Shown here piece by piece: positions 7,124-14,260 of a stretch of 17,054 bases of DNA (the stretch's first letter is position 1; the number at the start of each line of letters is the position of its first letter). The notes under the pieces were generated by a model that saw only the letters and a program-made list of their open reading frames with translations, did not search any database and was not told the DNA's origin. Made by a program: the position numbers and the translations under genes. The stretch lies in NCBI GenBank assembly GCA_046765875.1, contig JBKPSJ010000174.1, positions 1 to 17,054 on the forward strand, given 5' to 3'. This stretch comes from DASRHY01 sp046765875 (GTDB lineage Bacteria > Actinomycetota > Actinomycetes > Propionibacteriales > Kribbellaceae).

Positions 7124-7191
7124 ACCTCGATCATGTTCTCGATCGCCCGTGCCTAGGAAGACCGCACGATTTCACATGAGGACAAGCCCCG

Positions 7192-8325
7192 CTACGGTCG
7201 ACCGGGTTCCCGGCCGGATTCGCCCGGTGGGATCCACGAATCCGTCCTCGGCTCGTCACGCCGTACGTCGTCCTGTGGGCGCTGCACCGGAGGTTCCCCG
7301 TACTGCTGCGGATGCTGCGGGTGCTGCGATGGCGGTGGTCCGGCGGGTGGCACGCCGTACTGCTCCGGCCGGTAGGCGGGCGGTATGCCGTATTGCTGCG
7401 GGTGCTGCGACGGTGGCGGTCCGTACTGGCCGGGAGGGGGGTATTGCCCAGGTTGTGGGGCGTACTGGCCCTGGGGCTGTGCGTACGGGTGTGGGGCGTA
7501 CGGGGATGGGGCGAAAGGGCCGGCCGGGCCGTAGCTGCCCGGGTTGTGCGGGGCGTAGACGCCGAGCGAGGGCTGGGCGATCGCCAGGCGGGCCAGTTCA
7601 CGGCGGCGCCTCTCGGCCAGTACCGCGGACAGGTACGCCGGCGCCGAGATCGGAACCGGCGGGACCGGTGCCGTCACCTCGCTGACCCGTCCGGCCAGGG
7701 CGTTGCCGAGGTACTCGCGTGCCGCCGGCTCGAGTTCGGTGTACCGGGCCAGATACTCGCGGGACGTGTTCGCCAGGTCGTCGGTCAGCCTGGACAGTTC
7801 GAGCGACGCCGCCCACGCGACCAGATGGCCGGGGACGAACAGCGGCGGTGACTGCACCGCCTGATGCCGTTCGCGGATGACGACCGTGCCGGCCAGCATG
7901 TCGCCGATCCGCTTGCCCTGCTTGTTCATCAGGCTCGACACGATCCCCGGGCAACAGGCGAACCAGGGCGCGAAGTCGACGAAGATCCACAGCAGCGCAC
8001 GGACCAGCGCCTGCCGGAACCGGATCGCGCTGCCGTCGTCACGGACCACCCGCAGGCCGAGGGCCATCTTGCCGAGCGTCTTGCCGCGGGTCAGGGTCTC
8101 CATCGTCAGCCGGTAGCCGATCAGCACCAGCACCAGGGTCACGACGACGATGCCGGCCGCGAGCGCCTCGTTCGCCTCGGACAGGAACGCGACCAGCACG
8201 CTGATCAGGATGCCGAGGACGACCGCCTGCACCAGCACATCCAGGGACGCGGCGAGTGCCCTGCTCGGCATCCGGGCCAGCCGGACCTCCAGGACGACCG
8301 CCTCACCGGTGACCAGCTGCGACAT
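7192..8325 (-). CDS. RDD-family membrane protein with Pro/Gln/Tyr-rich C-terminal tail
   Basis: This is a 377-aa integral membrane protein. The RDD domain spans about 15-155: R22-A-L-A-A-S-L-D29 in the first helix, further hydrophobic segments at about 56-71 and 106-130, the signature T-L-G-K-M-A-L-G-L-R-V-V-R (83-95), and K-R-I-G-D-M-L-A-G-T-V-V (138-149). A soluble, Ala/Leu-rich region (165-250) follows, then a low-complexity tail (about 256-350) rich in Pro, Gln and Tyr with repeated Q-Y-G-x-P-P and P-S-Q-H-P-Q units. The start is the ATG with AAGGGGA (8330-8336) upstream. The open frame continues further upstream, but that would run into the divergent gene. RDD proteins next to SpoIIM and MoxR/DUF58 are a standing actinobacterial arrangement; their molecular role is not established. 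Confidence 0.88.
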   Translation of the reverse strand: MSQLVTGEAVVLEVRLARMPSRALAASLDVLVQAVVLGILISVLVAFLSEANEALAAGIVVVTLVLVLIGYRLTMETLTRGKTLGKMALGLRVVRDDGSAIRFRQALVRALLWIFVDFAPWFACCPGIVSSLMNKQGKRIGDMLAGTVVIRERHQAVQSPPLFVPGHLVAWAASLELSRLTDDLANTSREYLARYTELEPAAREYLGNALAGRVSEVTAPVPPVPISAPAYLSAVLAERRRRELARLAIAQPSLGVYAPHNPGSYGPAGPFAPSPYAPHPYAQPQGQYAPQPGQYPPPGQYGPPPSQHPQQYGIPPAYRPEQYGVPPAGPPPSQHPQHPQQYGEPPVQRPQDDVRRDEPRTDSWIPPGESGREPGRP

Positions 8326-8331
8326 CGATTC

Positions 8332-8387
8332 CCCTTGCGGTGGCAGGACACGCGCGCGCACTACAGTGCCCTTGCGGTTGCCAGGAC
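8332..8387. repeat. Imperfect direct repeat in the RDD/SpoIIM divergent promoter region
   Basis: CCCTTGCGGTGGCAGGAC (8332-8349) recurs as CCCTTGCGGTTGCCAGGAC (8369-8387) with one insertion and one mismatch, 37 nt apart. Between them is CACTACAGTG (8360-8369), a short imperfect palindrome. The whole shared intergenic region is only 94 nt, so the repeats must overlap both promoters. They are candidate binding sites for a regulator of both genes. Confidence 0.6.
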
Positions 8388-8419
8388 CATACCCGGCGAC
8401 GCAGGCGAGGAGGTCGCGG

Positions 8420-9418
8420 ATGGACGTCGAGGCCTTCGTCGCGGTCCAGCGCCCGCATTGGGAACGGCTGGCGCAGTTGACCAAACGGCAGCGCAGGCTG
8501 ACCGGTGCCGAGGCCGACGAGCTGGTGACGCTGTACCAGCGGGTCGGCACGCACCTGTCCGCGTTGCGCGCGGCGGGCGCGGATCCGGTGACGCTCGGCC
8601 GGTTGTCCGGTCTGCTCGCCGACGCCCGCGGTGCCGTGACCGGTGCCCAGACGCCGGTCTGGCGCGACATCTCGCGGTACTTCCTGGTTACGTTTCCCGC
8701 CGCTCTTTATGCCTCCCGGCGGTGGTGGCTTGCGGTCGGCGCGATCTTCTACGTCATCGTCGGCTGGCTGGCCTGGCGGATCGTCGCGCATCCGGAGATG
8801 CTCTCGCAGGTCGCGACACCGGCCGAGATCCAGCAGCTGGTCGATACGGACTTCGCCGCGTACTACTCGGAGAACCCGGCGCAGGACTTCGCCTTCCGGG
8901 TATGGACGAACAACGCGTTGCTCTCCGCGGCGACGCTTGCCCTCGGCATCCTTGTGATCCCGTCGCTGTTCCTGTTGTGGGGCAACGCCGCGAATCTCGG
9001 CCTGATCGCCGGCATCATGATCAGCTACGGCCGCGCCGACGTGTTCTTCGGACTGATCACCCCGCACGGCCTGCTCGAACTGACCGAACTGTTCATCAGT
9101 ACCGCCGCCGGGCTGCGGCTCGCCTGGTCGTGGATCGACCCGGGACCACGAACGCGTATGCAAGCGCTGGCCCGGGCCGGCCGGTCGACGATCGGGCTGG
9201 TGATGGGCCTGGTGGTGGTCCTGCTGATCACGGGATTGATCGAAGCGTTCGTGACGCCGTCGTCGTTGCCGACCTGGTTGCGCGTCGGCATCGGGGTGGC
9301 GGCACTGATCGGCTTCTTCGTGTACGTGTGGACGCTGGGCCGCCGTGCGTACAAGGCCGGCGAGTACGGCGACATCGAGGGAGCGGACCGGGAGTCGACG
9401 GACCCGGTCGCTGCCTAG
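8420..9418 (+). CDS. SpoIIM-family (stage II sporulation protein M, DUF95) membrane protein
   Basis: This is a 332-aa polytopic membrane protein of the SpoIIM family. The soluble N-terminal part (1-90) has the family-typical M-D-V-x-x-F-V-x-x-x-x-P-x-W-x-x-L opening. Hydrophobic segments lie at about 101-120, 165-185, 192-212, 224-236, 257-275 and 288-307. The hallmark T-P-H-G-L-L-E-L-T (214-222) and G-L-I-E-A-F-V-T-P (272-280) are both present. GAGGAGGT (8407-8414) lies 5 nt before the ATG, a near-ideal ribosome binding site, and fixes the start. In Bacillus SpoIIM acts with DUF58/MoxR-independent partners in engulfment; in actinobacteria homologues sit beside RDD, DUF58 and MoxR without a known role. 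Its stop shares a CTAG with the stop of the converging regulator gene (4-nt overlap). Confidence 0.9.
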   Translation: MDVEAFVAVQRPHWERLAQLTKRQRRLTGAEADELVTLYQRVGTHLSALRAAGADPVTLGRLSGLLADARGAVTGAQTPVWRDISRYFLVTFPAALYASRRWWLAVGAIFYVIVGWLAWRIVAHPEMLSQVATPAEIQQLVDTDFAAYYSENPAQDFAFRVWTNNALLSAATLALGILVIPSLFLLWGNAANLGLIAGIMISYGRADVFFGLITPHGLLELTELFISTAAGLRLAWSWIDPGPRTRMQALARAGRSTIGLVMGLVVVLLITGLIEAFVTPSSLPTWLRVGIGVAALIGFFVYVWTLGRRAYKAGEYGDIEGADRESTDPVAA

Positions 9419-10284
9419 AAATCTTCCTTGAGGATGCTGTCGATGATCTCGATGGTGCGCTTGGGCTGCGGGGCAGCGACGCACAACGAGTCCATTGTCG
9501 ACGAGTACATGTCCAGGTCCTCGAGCTTGTCCAGGTAGAGCGCACTGGTGAGGTGCTCGATGTAGACCACGTTGGACAGGTCCTGGTCGGCGAACCGCAG
9601 GATGCTGAAGGCCCCACCGGTGGCCACATGCCCGCCGGCCCGGAACGGCATGATCTGCAGGGTCACGTGCGACTCGCGCGACAGTTCGCGCAGGTGCTCC
9701 AACTGGGCCCGCATCACGGCGGTGCCGCCCATCGGCCGGCGCAGCGCGGCCTCGTCGATGACGGCCCACAGCCTGACCGGTTGTGGCCGGCTCAGTACCT
9801 TCTGCCGTGACACGCGCACCGCGACCCGGCGCTCGATCTCCTCGGCCGGCACGACTCCGCGCCCGAGTTGCACGACGGCCCGTGCGTACTCGGGCGTCTG
9901 CAGCAGACCCGGCACGAACTGGATCTCATAGGTACGGATCAGGTCGGCCGCCGCCTCGAGACCGAGGTAGGACTGGAACCAGTTGGGCAACACATCGCCG
10001 TACCGGTGCCACCAGCCGGGGTTGTTCGCGTCGCGCGCGAGCTCGAGCAGCCGCTCGCGCTCCTCGCCCTCGGTCAGTCCGTACAGCGTGAGCAGATCGG
10101 CGACGTCGCGTTCCTTGAATCCGACCCGGCCGAGCTCCATTCGGCTGACCTTGGATTCCGACGACCTGATCTCCCAGCCGGCGTCGGCGCGGGAAATGCC
10201 CGCGGCGTCGCGTAATTTGCGCAGGTGGGCACCGAGCATGATGCGGAGGGCGGTAGGACCGCTCTGCCCGCCCTGGTCGGTCAC
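9415..10284 (-). CDS. Helix-turn-helix (XRE) regulator with DUF5753 domain
   Basis: This 289-aa actinobacterial transcription factor has a Cro/C1-type HTH at about 16-71 (L-G-A-H-L-R-K-L-R-D-A-A-G-I-S, then S-E-S-K-V-S-R-M-E-L-G-R). A DUF5753 domain follows at about 101-285, with the typical F-Q-S-Y-L-G-L-E-A-A-A (103-113), F-V-P-G-L-L-Q-T-P-E-Y-A-R (123-135) and Q-I-M-P-F. Start is GTG with GGGAGGA (10291-10297) 6 nt upstream. Such regulators normally pair with small DUF397 proteins, and one lies 1.25 kb away on the same strand. WhiJ/BldB-related pairs of this kind influence development or secondary metabolism in Streptomyces. The likely local target is the divergent three-gene operon (inferred from the shared palindromes). 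Confidence 0.92.
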   Translation of the reverse strand: MTDQGGQSGPTALRIMLGAHLRKLRDAAGISRADAGWEIRSSESKVSRMELGRVGFKERDVADLLTLYGLTEGEERERLLELARDANNPGWWHRYGDVLPNWFQSYLGLEAAADLIRTYEIQFVPGLLQTPEYARAVVQLGRGVVPAEEIERRVAVRVSRQKVLSRPQPVRLWAVIDEAALRRPMGGTAVMRAQLEHLRELSRESHVTLQIMPFRAGGHVATGGAFSILRFADQDLSNVVYIEHLTSALYLDKLEDLDMYSSTMDSLCVAAPQPKRTIEIIDSILKEDF

Positions 10285-10473
10285 GCCCGATCCTCCCGTA
10301 CGTTGCCCAGCCGATCCACACGGGTCGTCACGTTGTCAGTACTCAACGCAAATCATCGCACGTTCAACCGTCGATGGAAGCCTCGCCTGACCCCGTATTG
10401 GGACATGTGGGAGCCGATATCGGCGTGAGCTGACCAACCTCGGCACCTTACTCCTGGGTACGGAAAAGTCGTG

Positions 10474-10504
10474 CGAATGCACGTGCATCGGGCGCTTGCA
10501 TTCG
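10474..10504. promoter_or_regulatory. Candidate operator: TGCACGTGCA palindrome inside an inverted repeat
   Basis: The perfect palindrome ATGCACGTGCAT (10477-10488) lies within a wider inverted repeat, CGAATGCA (10474-10481) against TGCATTCG (10497-10504). The right arm overlaps the candidate -35 of the small-gene operon. The core TGCACGTGCA recurs upstream of the DUF397 gene at 11794-11803. This is a likely binding site for the HTH/DUF5753 regulator (inferred). Confidence 0.55.
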
Positions 10505-10524
10505 TTCCTTGCGTCGAGCATCAT
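10496..10524 (+). promoter_or_regulatory. Candidate promoter of the three-gene operon
   Basis: TTGCAT (10496-10501) and CATCAT (10519-10524) are separated by 17 nt, the ideal spacing for a housekeeping-type promoter. The hexamers match the consensus only partly. The element lies 65 nt before the GTG start of the first operon gene and overlaps the right arm of the inverted repeat, as expected for a repressed or activated promoter. Confidence 0.35.
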
Positions 10525-10589
10525 TGCCCTCATGCACGCGAGGTGAGCCGAGACTCGCTAACTGTGACGATGTATGGAGGGGTGTGCCG

Positions 10590-11078
10590 GTGGATCCCAC
10601 GACAGCGATCGTGATCGGCACGCTCGAGCCCTCGCCACTGGTGTGGCGATGGGTCCGCCGGGCGATGTCGGCCGGTGCCGATATCCGCCGCGCGTGCACG
10701 TGGTCTCACGCTGCGCGGTATGCCGCCGGCCGCTCGATCGACCTGGACATGTTCGAGCGGATCGACGACATCGCCGCGCCCGCCTCCGGCGACGGCGTGC
10801 TCGTCATGCTCGCAGTCCGCCACCGAGGCGGGAATGTGGTCGCGGGATTCAGCGGGGACGAATGCGTGGTGCTGCTGCCCGCCGTTGAACCGATGCCGGC
10901 GGAGCAGGACTCTGCACCTGACTCCGCGCAGGCGGGACGTGCATGGGTCGCGCTGGTCGGCCTGGCCGGCCGGCAGGACCGGGACCTGTCCGCGCGCGCC
11001 ACCTTCGCGCGGACAGGTCCCCCCGCACCTGTCCCCGTCGGTGACCGGGACGCGCGCCGGCTGGAGGCGGTCCGGTGA
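10590..11078 (+). CDS. Hypothetical protein (162 aa), first gene of small operon
   Basis: I do not recognise this protein. The start is GTG at 10590, since GGAGGGG (10576-10582) lies 7 nt upstream; a GTG at 10584 would be too close to it. The N-terminal half appears folded and mixed alpha/beta: hydrophobic A-I-V-I-G-T-L (6-12), a basic/aromatic W-R-W-V-R-R (19-24), a short helix around 37-47, and two strand-like stretches V-L-V-M-L-A-V (70-76) and C-V-V-L-L-P (92-97). The last 60 residues are Ala/Pro/Asp-rich and probably flexible. A perfect 16-bp hairpin lies in the DNA for residues 131-144. There are no membrane helices and no signal peptide. The stop overlaps the next start as GTGA, so the downstream genes are translationally coupled. 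Confidence 0.7.
   Translation: MDPTTAIVIGTLEPSPLVWRWVRRAMSAGADIRRACTWSHAARYAAGRSIDLDMFERIDDIAAPASGDGVLVMLAVRHRGGNVVAGFSGDECVVLLPAVEPMPAEQDSAPDSAQAGRAWVALVGLAGRQDRDLSARATFARTGPPAPVPVGDRDARRLEAVR
10981..11021. repeat. Perfect 16-bp inverted repeat within the hypothetical gene
   Basis: GGGACCTGTCCGCGCG (10981-10996) pairs perfectly with 11006-11021 around a 9-nt loop. A further partial copy, ACCTGTCC, follows at 11028-11035. The hairpin sits 54 nt before the start of the next gene. In mRNA it would be very stable and could affect translation or act as an attenuator or processing site. Confidence 0.85.
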
Positions 11079-11248
11079 ACGGCGAGGGAGACGAACAGGT
11101 CGACGCCATGCGGCCCGGCGACCTGACCGAGCAGGAGATCCAGGATCTCGTCGCCCGCTGTCCCGAACCGCAGCGCTGGGCATTCGAGGGCTGGCTGCGA
11201 GGGGCCCGTCATCTCGACGGCGATCCGGTCGAGAAGCTGTCGCAATGA
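11075..11248 (+). CDS. Hypothetical small protein (57 aa), second gene of small operon
   Basis: This short gene fills the gap between its two neighbours exactly. It starts at GTG in the GTGA overlap with the upstream stop and ends in an ATGA overlap with the downstream start. An internal ATG at 11108 is a possible later start. The product is acidic at the N-terminus and has a helical-looking core, D-L-T-E-Q-E-I-Q-D-L-V-A-R-C-P-E-P (16-32), then R-W-A-F-E-G-W-L-R-G-A-R (34-45). No family is recognised. The double overlap and codon pattern argue for a real gene and not a chance frame. Confidence 0.6.
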   Translation: MNGEGDEQVDAMRPGDLTEQEIQDLVARCPEPQRWAFEGWLRGARHLDGDPVEKLSQ

Positions 11249-11493
11249 GCGCGGCGGAGATGTACGGCCGTTGGCGGAAGGTACGGGTCTGGCTCGGTGA
11301 CCACTTGATCGCGGAGTACGTGGCCGAGCCGGAGCTGGCGGCGCGCTACCGCCAGGTGATGGCGCCGCGTTTCGCCGGTCTCCTGATCACGATCGAGCCC
11401 CTCTCCGATCCCGGCTGGGAGGGTGGAGAGGGGCTCGAATTCTCGGCTGCCCGGCTGCCCGACGAGCAGCTCTGGTCGCTCACCGTTCAGTGA
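11245..11493 (+). CDS. Hypothetical protein (82 aa), third gene of small operon
   Basis: I do not recognise a named family. The start is the ATG that overlaps the upstream stop as ATGA. The open frame extends much further upstream, but that would overlap the two preceding genes completely. The protein looks like a compact beta-rich domain: W-R-K-V-R-V-W-L-G-D-H-L-I-A-E-Y (10-25), a short helix P-E-L-A-A-R-Y-R-Q-V-M (29-39), then L-L-I-T-I-E-P-L (46-53) and a closing L-P-D-E-Q-L-W-S-L-T-V (71-81). It has no membrane segment and no cysteines. It converges with the DUF397 gene, 36 nt between stops, and a weak TCCCGG/CCGGGA hairpin (11506-11529) lies in that gap. Confidence 0.7.
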   Translation: MSAAEMYGRWRKVRVWLGDHLIAEYVAEPELAARYRQVMAPRFAGLLITIEPLSDPGWEGGEGLEFSAARLPDEQLWSLTVQ

Positions 11494-11529
11494 GCCGCCG
11501 GCTGGTCCCGGTGTCCGGTCGGGCCGGGA

Positions 11530-11766
11530 TCACCGAACGAGGCTGTCGAACTCGCCGTCGGCCGCGCCGCCAAGGAAGGCGACCATCTCGGCGTAGGTGA
11601 AAACGAGTGCCGGGCCCTTCGGGTCACGCGAGTTGCGCACGGCGATCCCGCCCTGAGGCAGCCGGGCGAGTTCCACGCAGTTTCCGTTTGGGCCGCTACG
11701 CCGGCTCTTGCGCCAGTTCAGACCGTCCAGCGCGTCGGCGGGCATCCCGTTGTACACAGCGGTCAT
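11530..11766 (-). CDS. DUF397 domain protein
   Basis: This is a 78-aa protein of the actinobacterial DUF397 family: L-N-W-R-K-S-R-R-S (15-24 region), G-N-C-V-E-L-A (28-34), I-A-V-R-N-S-R-D-P-K-G-P (41-52) and L-V-F-T-Y-A-E-M-V-A-F-L (54-65). Start is ATG at 11766, with AAAGGTG (11773-11779) 6 nt upstream; an in-frame ATG at 11829 lacks a ribosome binding site and would run through the operator repeats. DUF397 proteins are small partners of HTH/DUF5753 regulators, and one is encoded 1.25 kb downstream on the same strand. The split of the pair by a divergent operon is noteworthy. Likely role: modulating that regulator by direct contact (inferred from the family). Confidence 0.9.
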   Translation of the reverse strand: MTAVYNGMPADALDGLNWRKSRRSGPNGNCVELARLPQGGIAVRNSRDPKGPALVFTYAEMVAFLGGAADGEFDSLVR

Positions 11767-11790
11767 CTGCTGCACCTTTCCATACTCGGC

Positions 11791-11842
11791 ATCTGCACGT
11801 GCATCAGACCATGCATCTGCATCGTACACAGAATCATGTCAA
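11791..11842 (-). promoter_or_regulatory. Promoter/operator region of the DUF397 gene with TGCA repeats
   Basis: On the minus strand a perfect -35 hexamer TTGACA (11842-11837) is followed by GATGCA units in 6-nt phase (11823-11818, 11817-11812, 11805-11800), with CGTGCA next. Together they include the palindrome TGCACGTGCA (11794-11803) and ATGCAT (11811-11816). No good -10 is visible. The TGCA-rich array lies where the -10 and start site should be, as expected for a repressor operator. The same 10-bp palindrome occurs before the divergent operon at 10478-10487. Confidence 0.5.
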
Positions 11843-11967
11843 GTGCCAGGCCTGGTCGTCACCGACTGCGAAACTGCCGGTCTTCGGGGCGTGGCGCGGC
11901 TCTCCGACGCACGACTCACGGCCGTTCGGCCGGCCTCGACTGCTCCGCAACCCGATGGCCGGCCGGT

Positions 11968-13272
11968 CTACAACCGTCCGGCCTTCTTCAATGCCAGGTA
12001 GGTGTCGGCCAGTGCCGGCGCGATCTGCTCGGGGTCCTCGTCGACGACGGTCACGCCGGCCCGGGTGAGGACGGCGGTGACCCGTTCGCGGTCCAGCCGG
12101 GACCTGGCCGCCGACGCCGCGCCGTACACCTCGATGACGTCGGACAGCGCGGCCTCCATCTCGGTGAGCCGCGGGTCGGCGACCGAGGCGAGTACCACGA
12201 GGTGCCGGCGCAGCAGCGGGCCGATGGTCGGTAGCAGCGACTCCTCGATCACGGCCGGGTCGAGACCGGTCAGCAGCACGACCAGGGATCGGTGGCTGAG
12301 CCGCGCGAGCACCTGCGAGACGACGACCCGGAAATCGGTCTGCACGAGCTCGGGCTCGACGGTGGCCAGCGCGTTGACGAACGAGGGCAGCACGTCCTGC
12401 GGCGCCGGCCGCCGTACGTCGGCGCGCACCGTCGAGTCGCAGGCGAGCAGGCTCACCCGGTCGCCCGCCCTCGTCGCCAGTGCGGCGAGCAGCAGCGCGG
12501 CGTCCATCGCATGGTCGAGCCTGGGTGCCCCGATCTCACCAAGCCCGACGCGACCTGCCGACAATCGGCCGGAGTCGATCACGATCGCCACCTGCCGGTC
12601 GCGTTCCGGCCGCCAGGTCCGGACGACCACAGCACTGCGGCGCGCGGTCGCCCGCCAGTCGATGCTGCGAACGTCGTCGCCGGGTACGTAGTCGCGCAGC
12701 GAGTCGAACTCGGTGCCCTGGCCGCGGACCAGCAGCGCGGTACGACCGTCGAGTTCGCGCAGCCGGGCCAGCCGCGACGGTAGGTGCTTGCGGCTGTTGA
12801 ACGGCGGCAGCGCGCGTACCGTCCACGGCACCCGGTGCGCACCCTGGCGGCCGGCGAACCCGAGCGGCCCGATCGAGCGAACGGTGATCCGCTCGGCATG
12901 CCGGTCGCCGCGCCGGGTCGGCGCCAGCGCGATCGTGAACCGGCGGCGCTCGCCCGACGGCAGGTCGAGTCGATGCCGCGGCTGGACGACACCCGCTGAT
13001 GGCGGCCACGCGTCGCGCAACATGCCCCGGACCCGGCGGCCCGGGTTCGCGACGGTCAACTGGACGGTGGCGGTATTGCCGAGCCGCACCGAGGTGTCGC
13101 CGTCGCGGCTGAGCACCAGCTTGCGTGGCGACCCGGCCAATGCGACGTCGACGAGGCAGATCAGGAGCACGACCAGCAGGACCAGGCCGATGCCTGCCCA
13201 CGAAGGCATGACGAACCCTACGAACGGCACCCCCAGTGCCGTCAGGAGCGCGGACCGCCAGGTGATGACCAC
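11968..13272 (-). CDS. DUF58 domain protein (VWA-like, MoxR partner)
   Basis: This is a 434-aa protein. Two N-terminal hydrophobic segments (about 7-22 and 25-46) anchor it in the membrane; a beta-rich region (50-160) follows. The DUF58 signature is G-Q-G-T-E-F-D-S-L-R-D-Y-V-P-G-D-D-V-R-x-I-D-W (184-206). A VWA-like fold with a degenerate metal site, I-D-S-G-R-L-S (232-238), follows. The GTG start lies 1 nt after the MoxR stop; the open frame continues upstream inside moxR but there is no reason to use it. DUF58 proteins are the usual clients or partners of MoxR ATPases. The gene is last in the five-gene minus-strand operon. Confidence 0.9.
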   Translation of the reverse strand: MVITWRSALLTALGVPFVGFVMPSWAGIGLVLLVVLLICLVDVALAGSPRKLVLSRDGDTSVRLGNTATVQLTVANPGRRVRGMLRDAWPPSAGVVQPRHRLDLPSGERRRFTIALAPTRRGDRHAERITVRSIGPLGFAGRQGAHRVPWTVRALPPFNSRKHLPSRLARLRELDGRTALLVRGQGTEFDSLRDYVPGDDVRSIDWRATARRSAVVVRTWRPERDRQVAIVIDSGRLSAGRVGLGEIGAPRLDHAMDAALLLAALATRAGDRVSLLACDSTVRADVRRPAPQDVLPSFVNALATVEPELVQTDFRVVVSQVLARLSHRSLVVLLTGLDPAVIEESLLPTIGPLLRRHLVVLASVADPRLTEMEAALSDVIEVYGAASAARSRLDRERVTAVLTRAGVTVVDEDPEQIAPALADTYLALKKAGRL

Positions 13273-13273
13273 G

Positions 13274-14256
<983 letters not shown>

Positions 14257-14260
<4 letters not shown>

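Larger units (their letters stand above)
10285..10589. other. 305-nt intergenic regulatory region between regulator and small-gene operon
   Basis: This region has no convincing gene and looks less GC-rich than its surroundings. It holds several palindromes: CGTTG-N8-CAACG (10331-10348), GCCGATATCGGC (10413-10424, perfect 12 bp) and ATGCACGTGCAT (10477-10488, perfect 12 bp). A TTGAAC on the minus strand (10362-10367) could be the -35 of the regulator gene, but no good -10 was seen. The right third looks like the regulated promoter of the rightward operon. Confidence 0.6.

Noticed and set aside
7264..7560. Repeated short units that might suggest a CRISPR or satellite array
   Set aside because: The units are coding, degenerate and without spacers; they are the Pro/Gln/Tyr-rich tail of the RDD protein.
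7864..9810. A 648-codon plus-strand frame across RDD, SpoIIM and the regulator
   Set aside because: It crosses three well-supported genes in other frames and its Arg/Asp/Gly-rich product has no recognisable domain.
11767..11829. Longer DUF397 start at the ATG at 11829
   Set aside because: There is no ribosome binding site there, and the extra 21 residues would be encoded by the TGCA operator repeats; the ATG at 11766 has AAAGGTG at a good distance.
9415..11842. Toxin-antitoxin or phage-derived origin of the regulator module
   Set aside because: No toxin fold, integrase, attachment repeat or phage gene could be recognised; the HTH/DUF5753 and DUF397 families are typical actinobacterial regulators.
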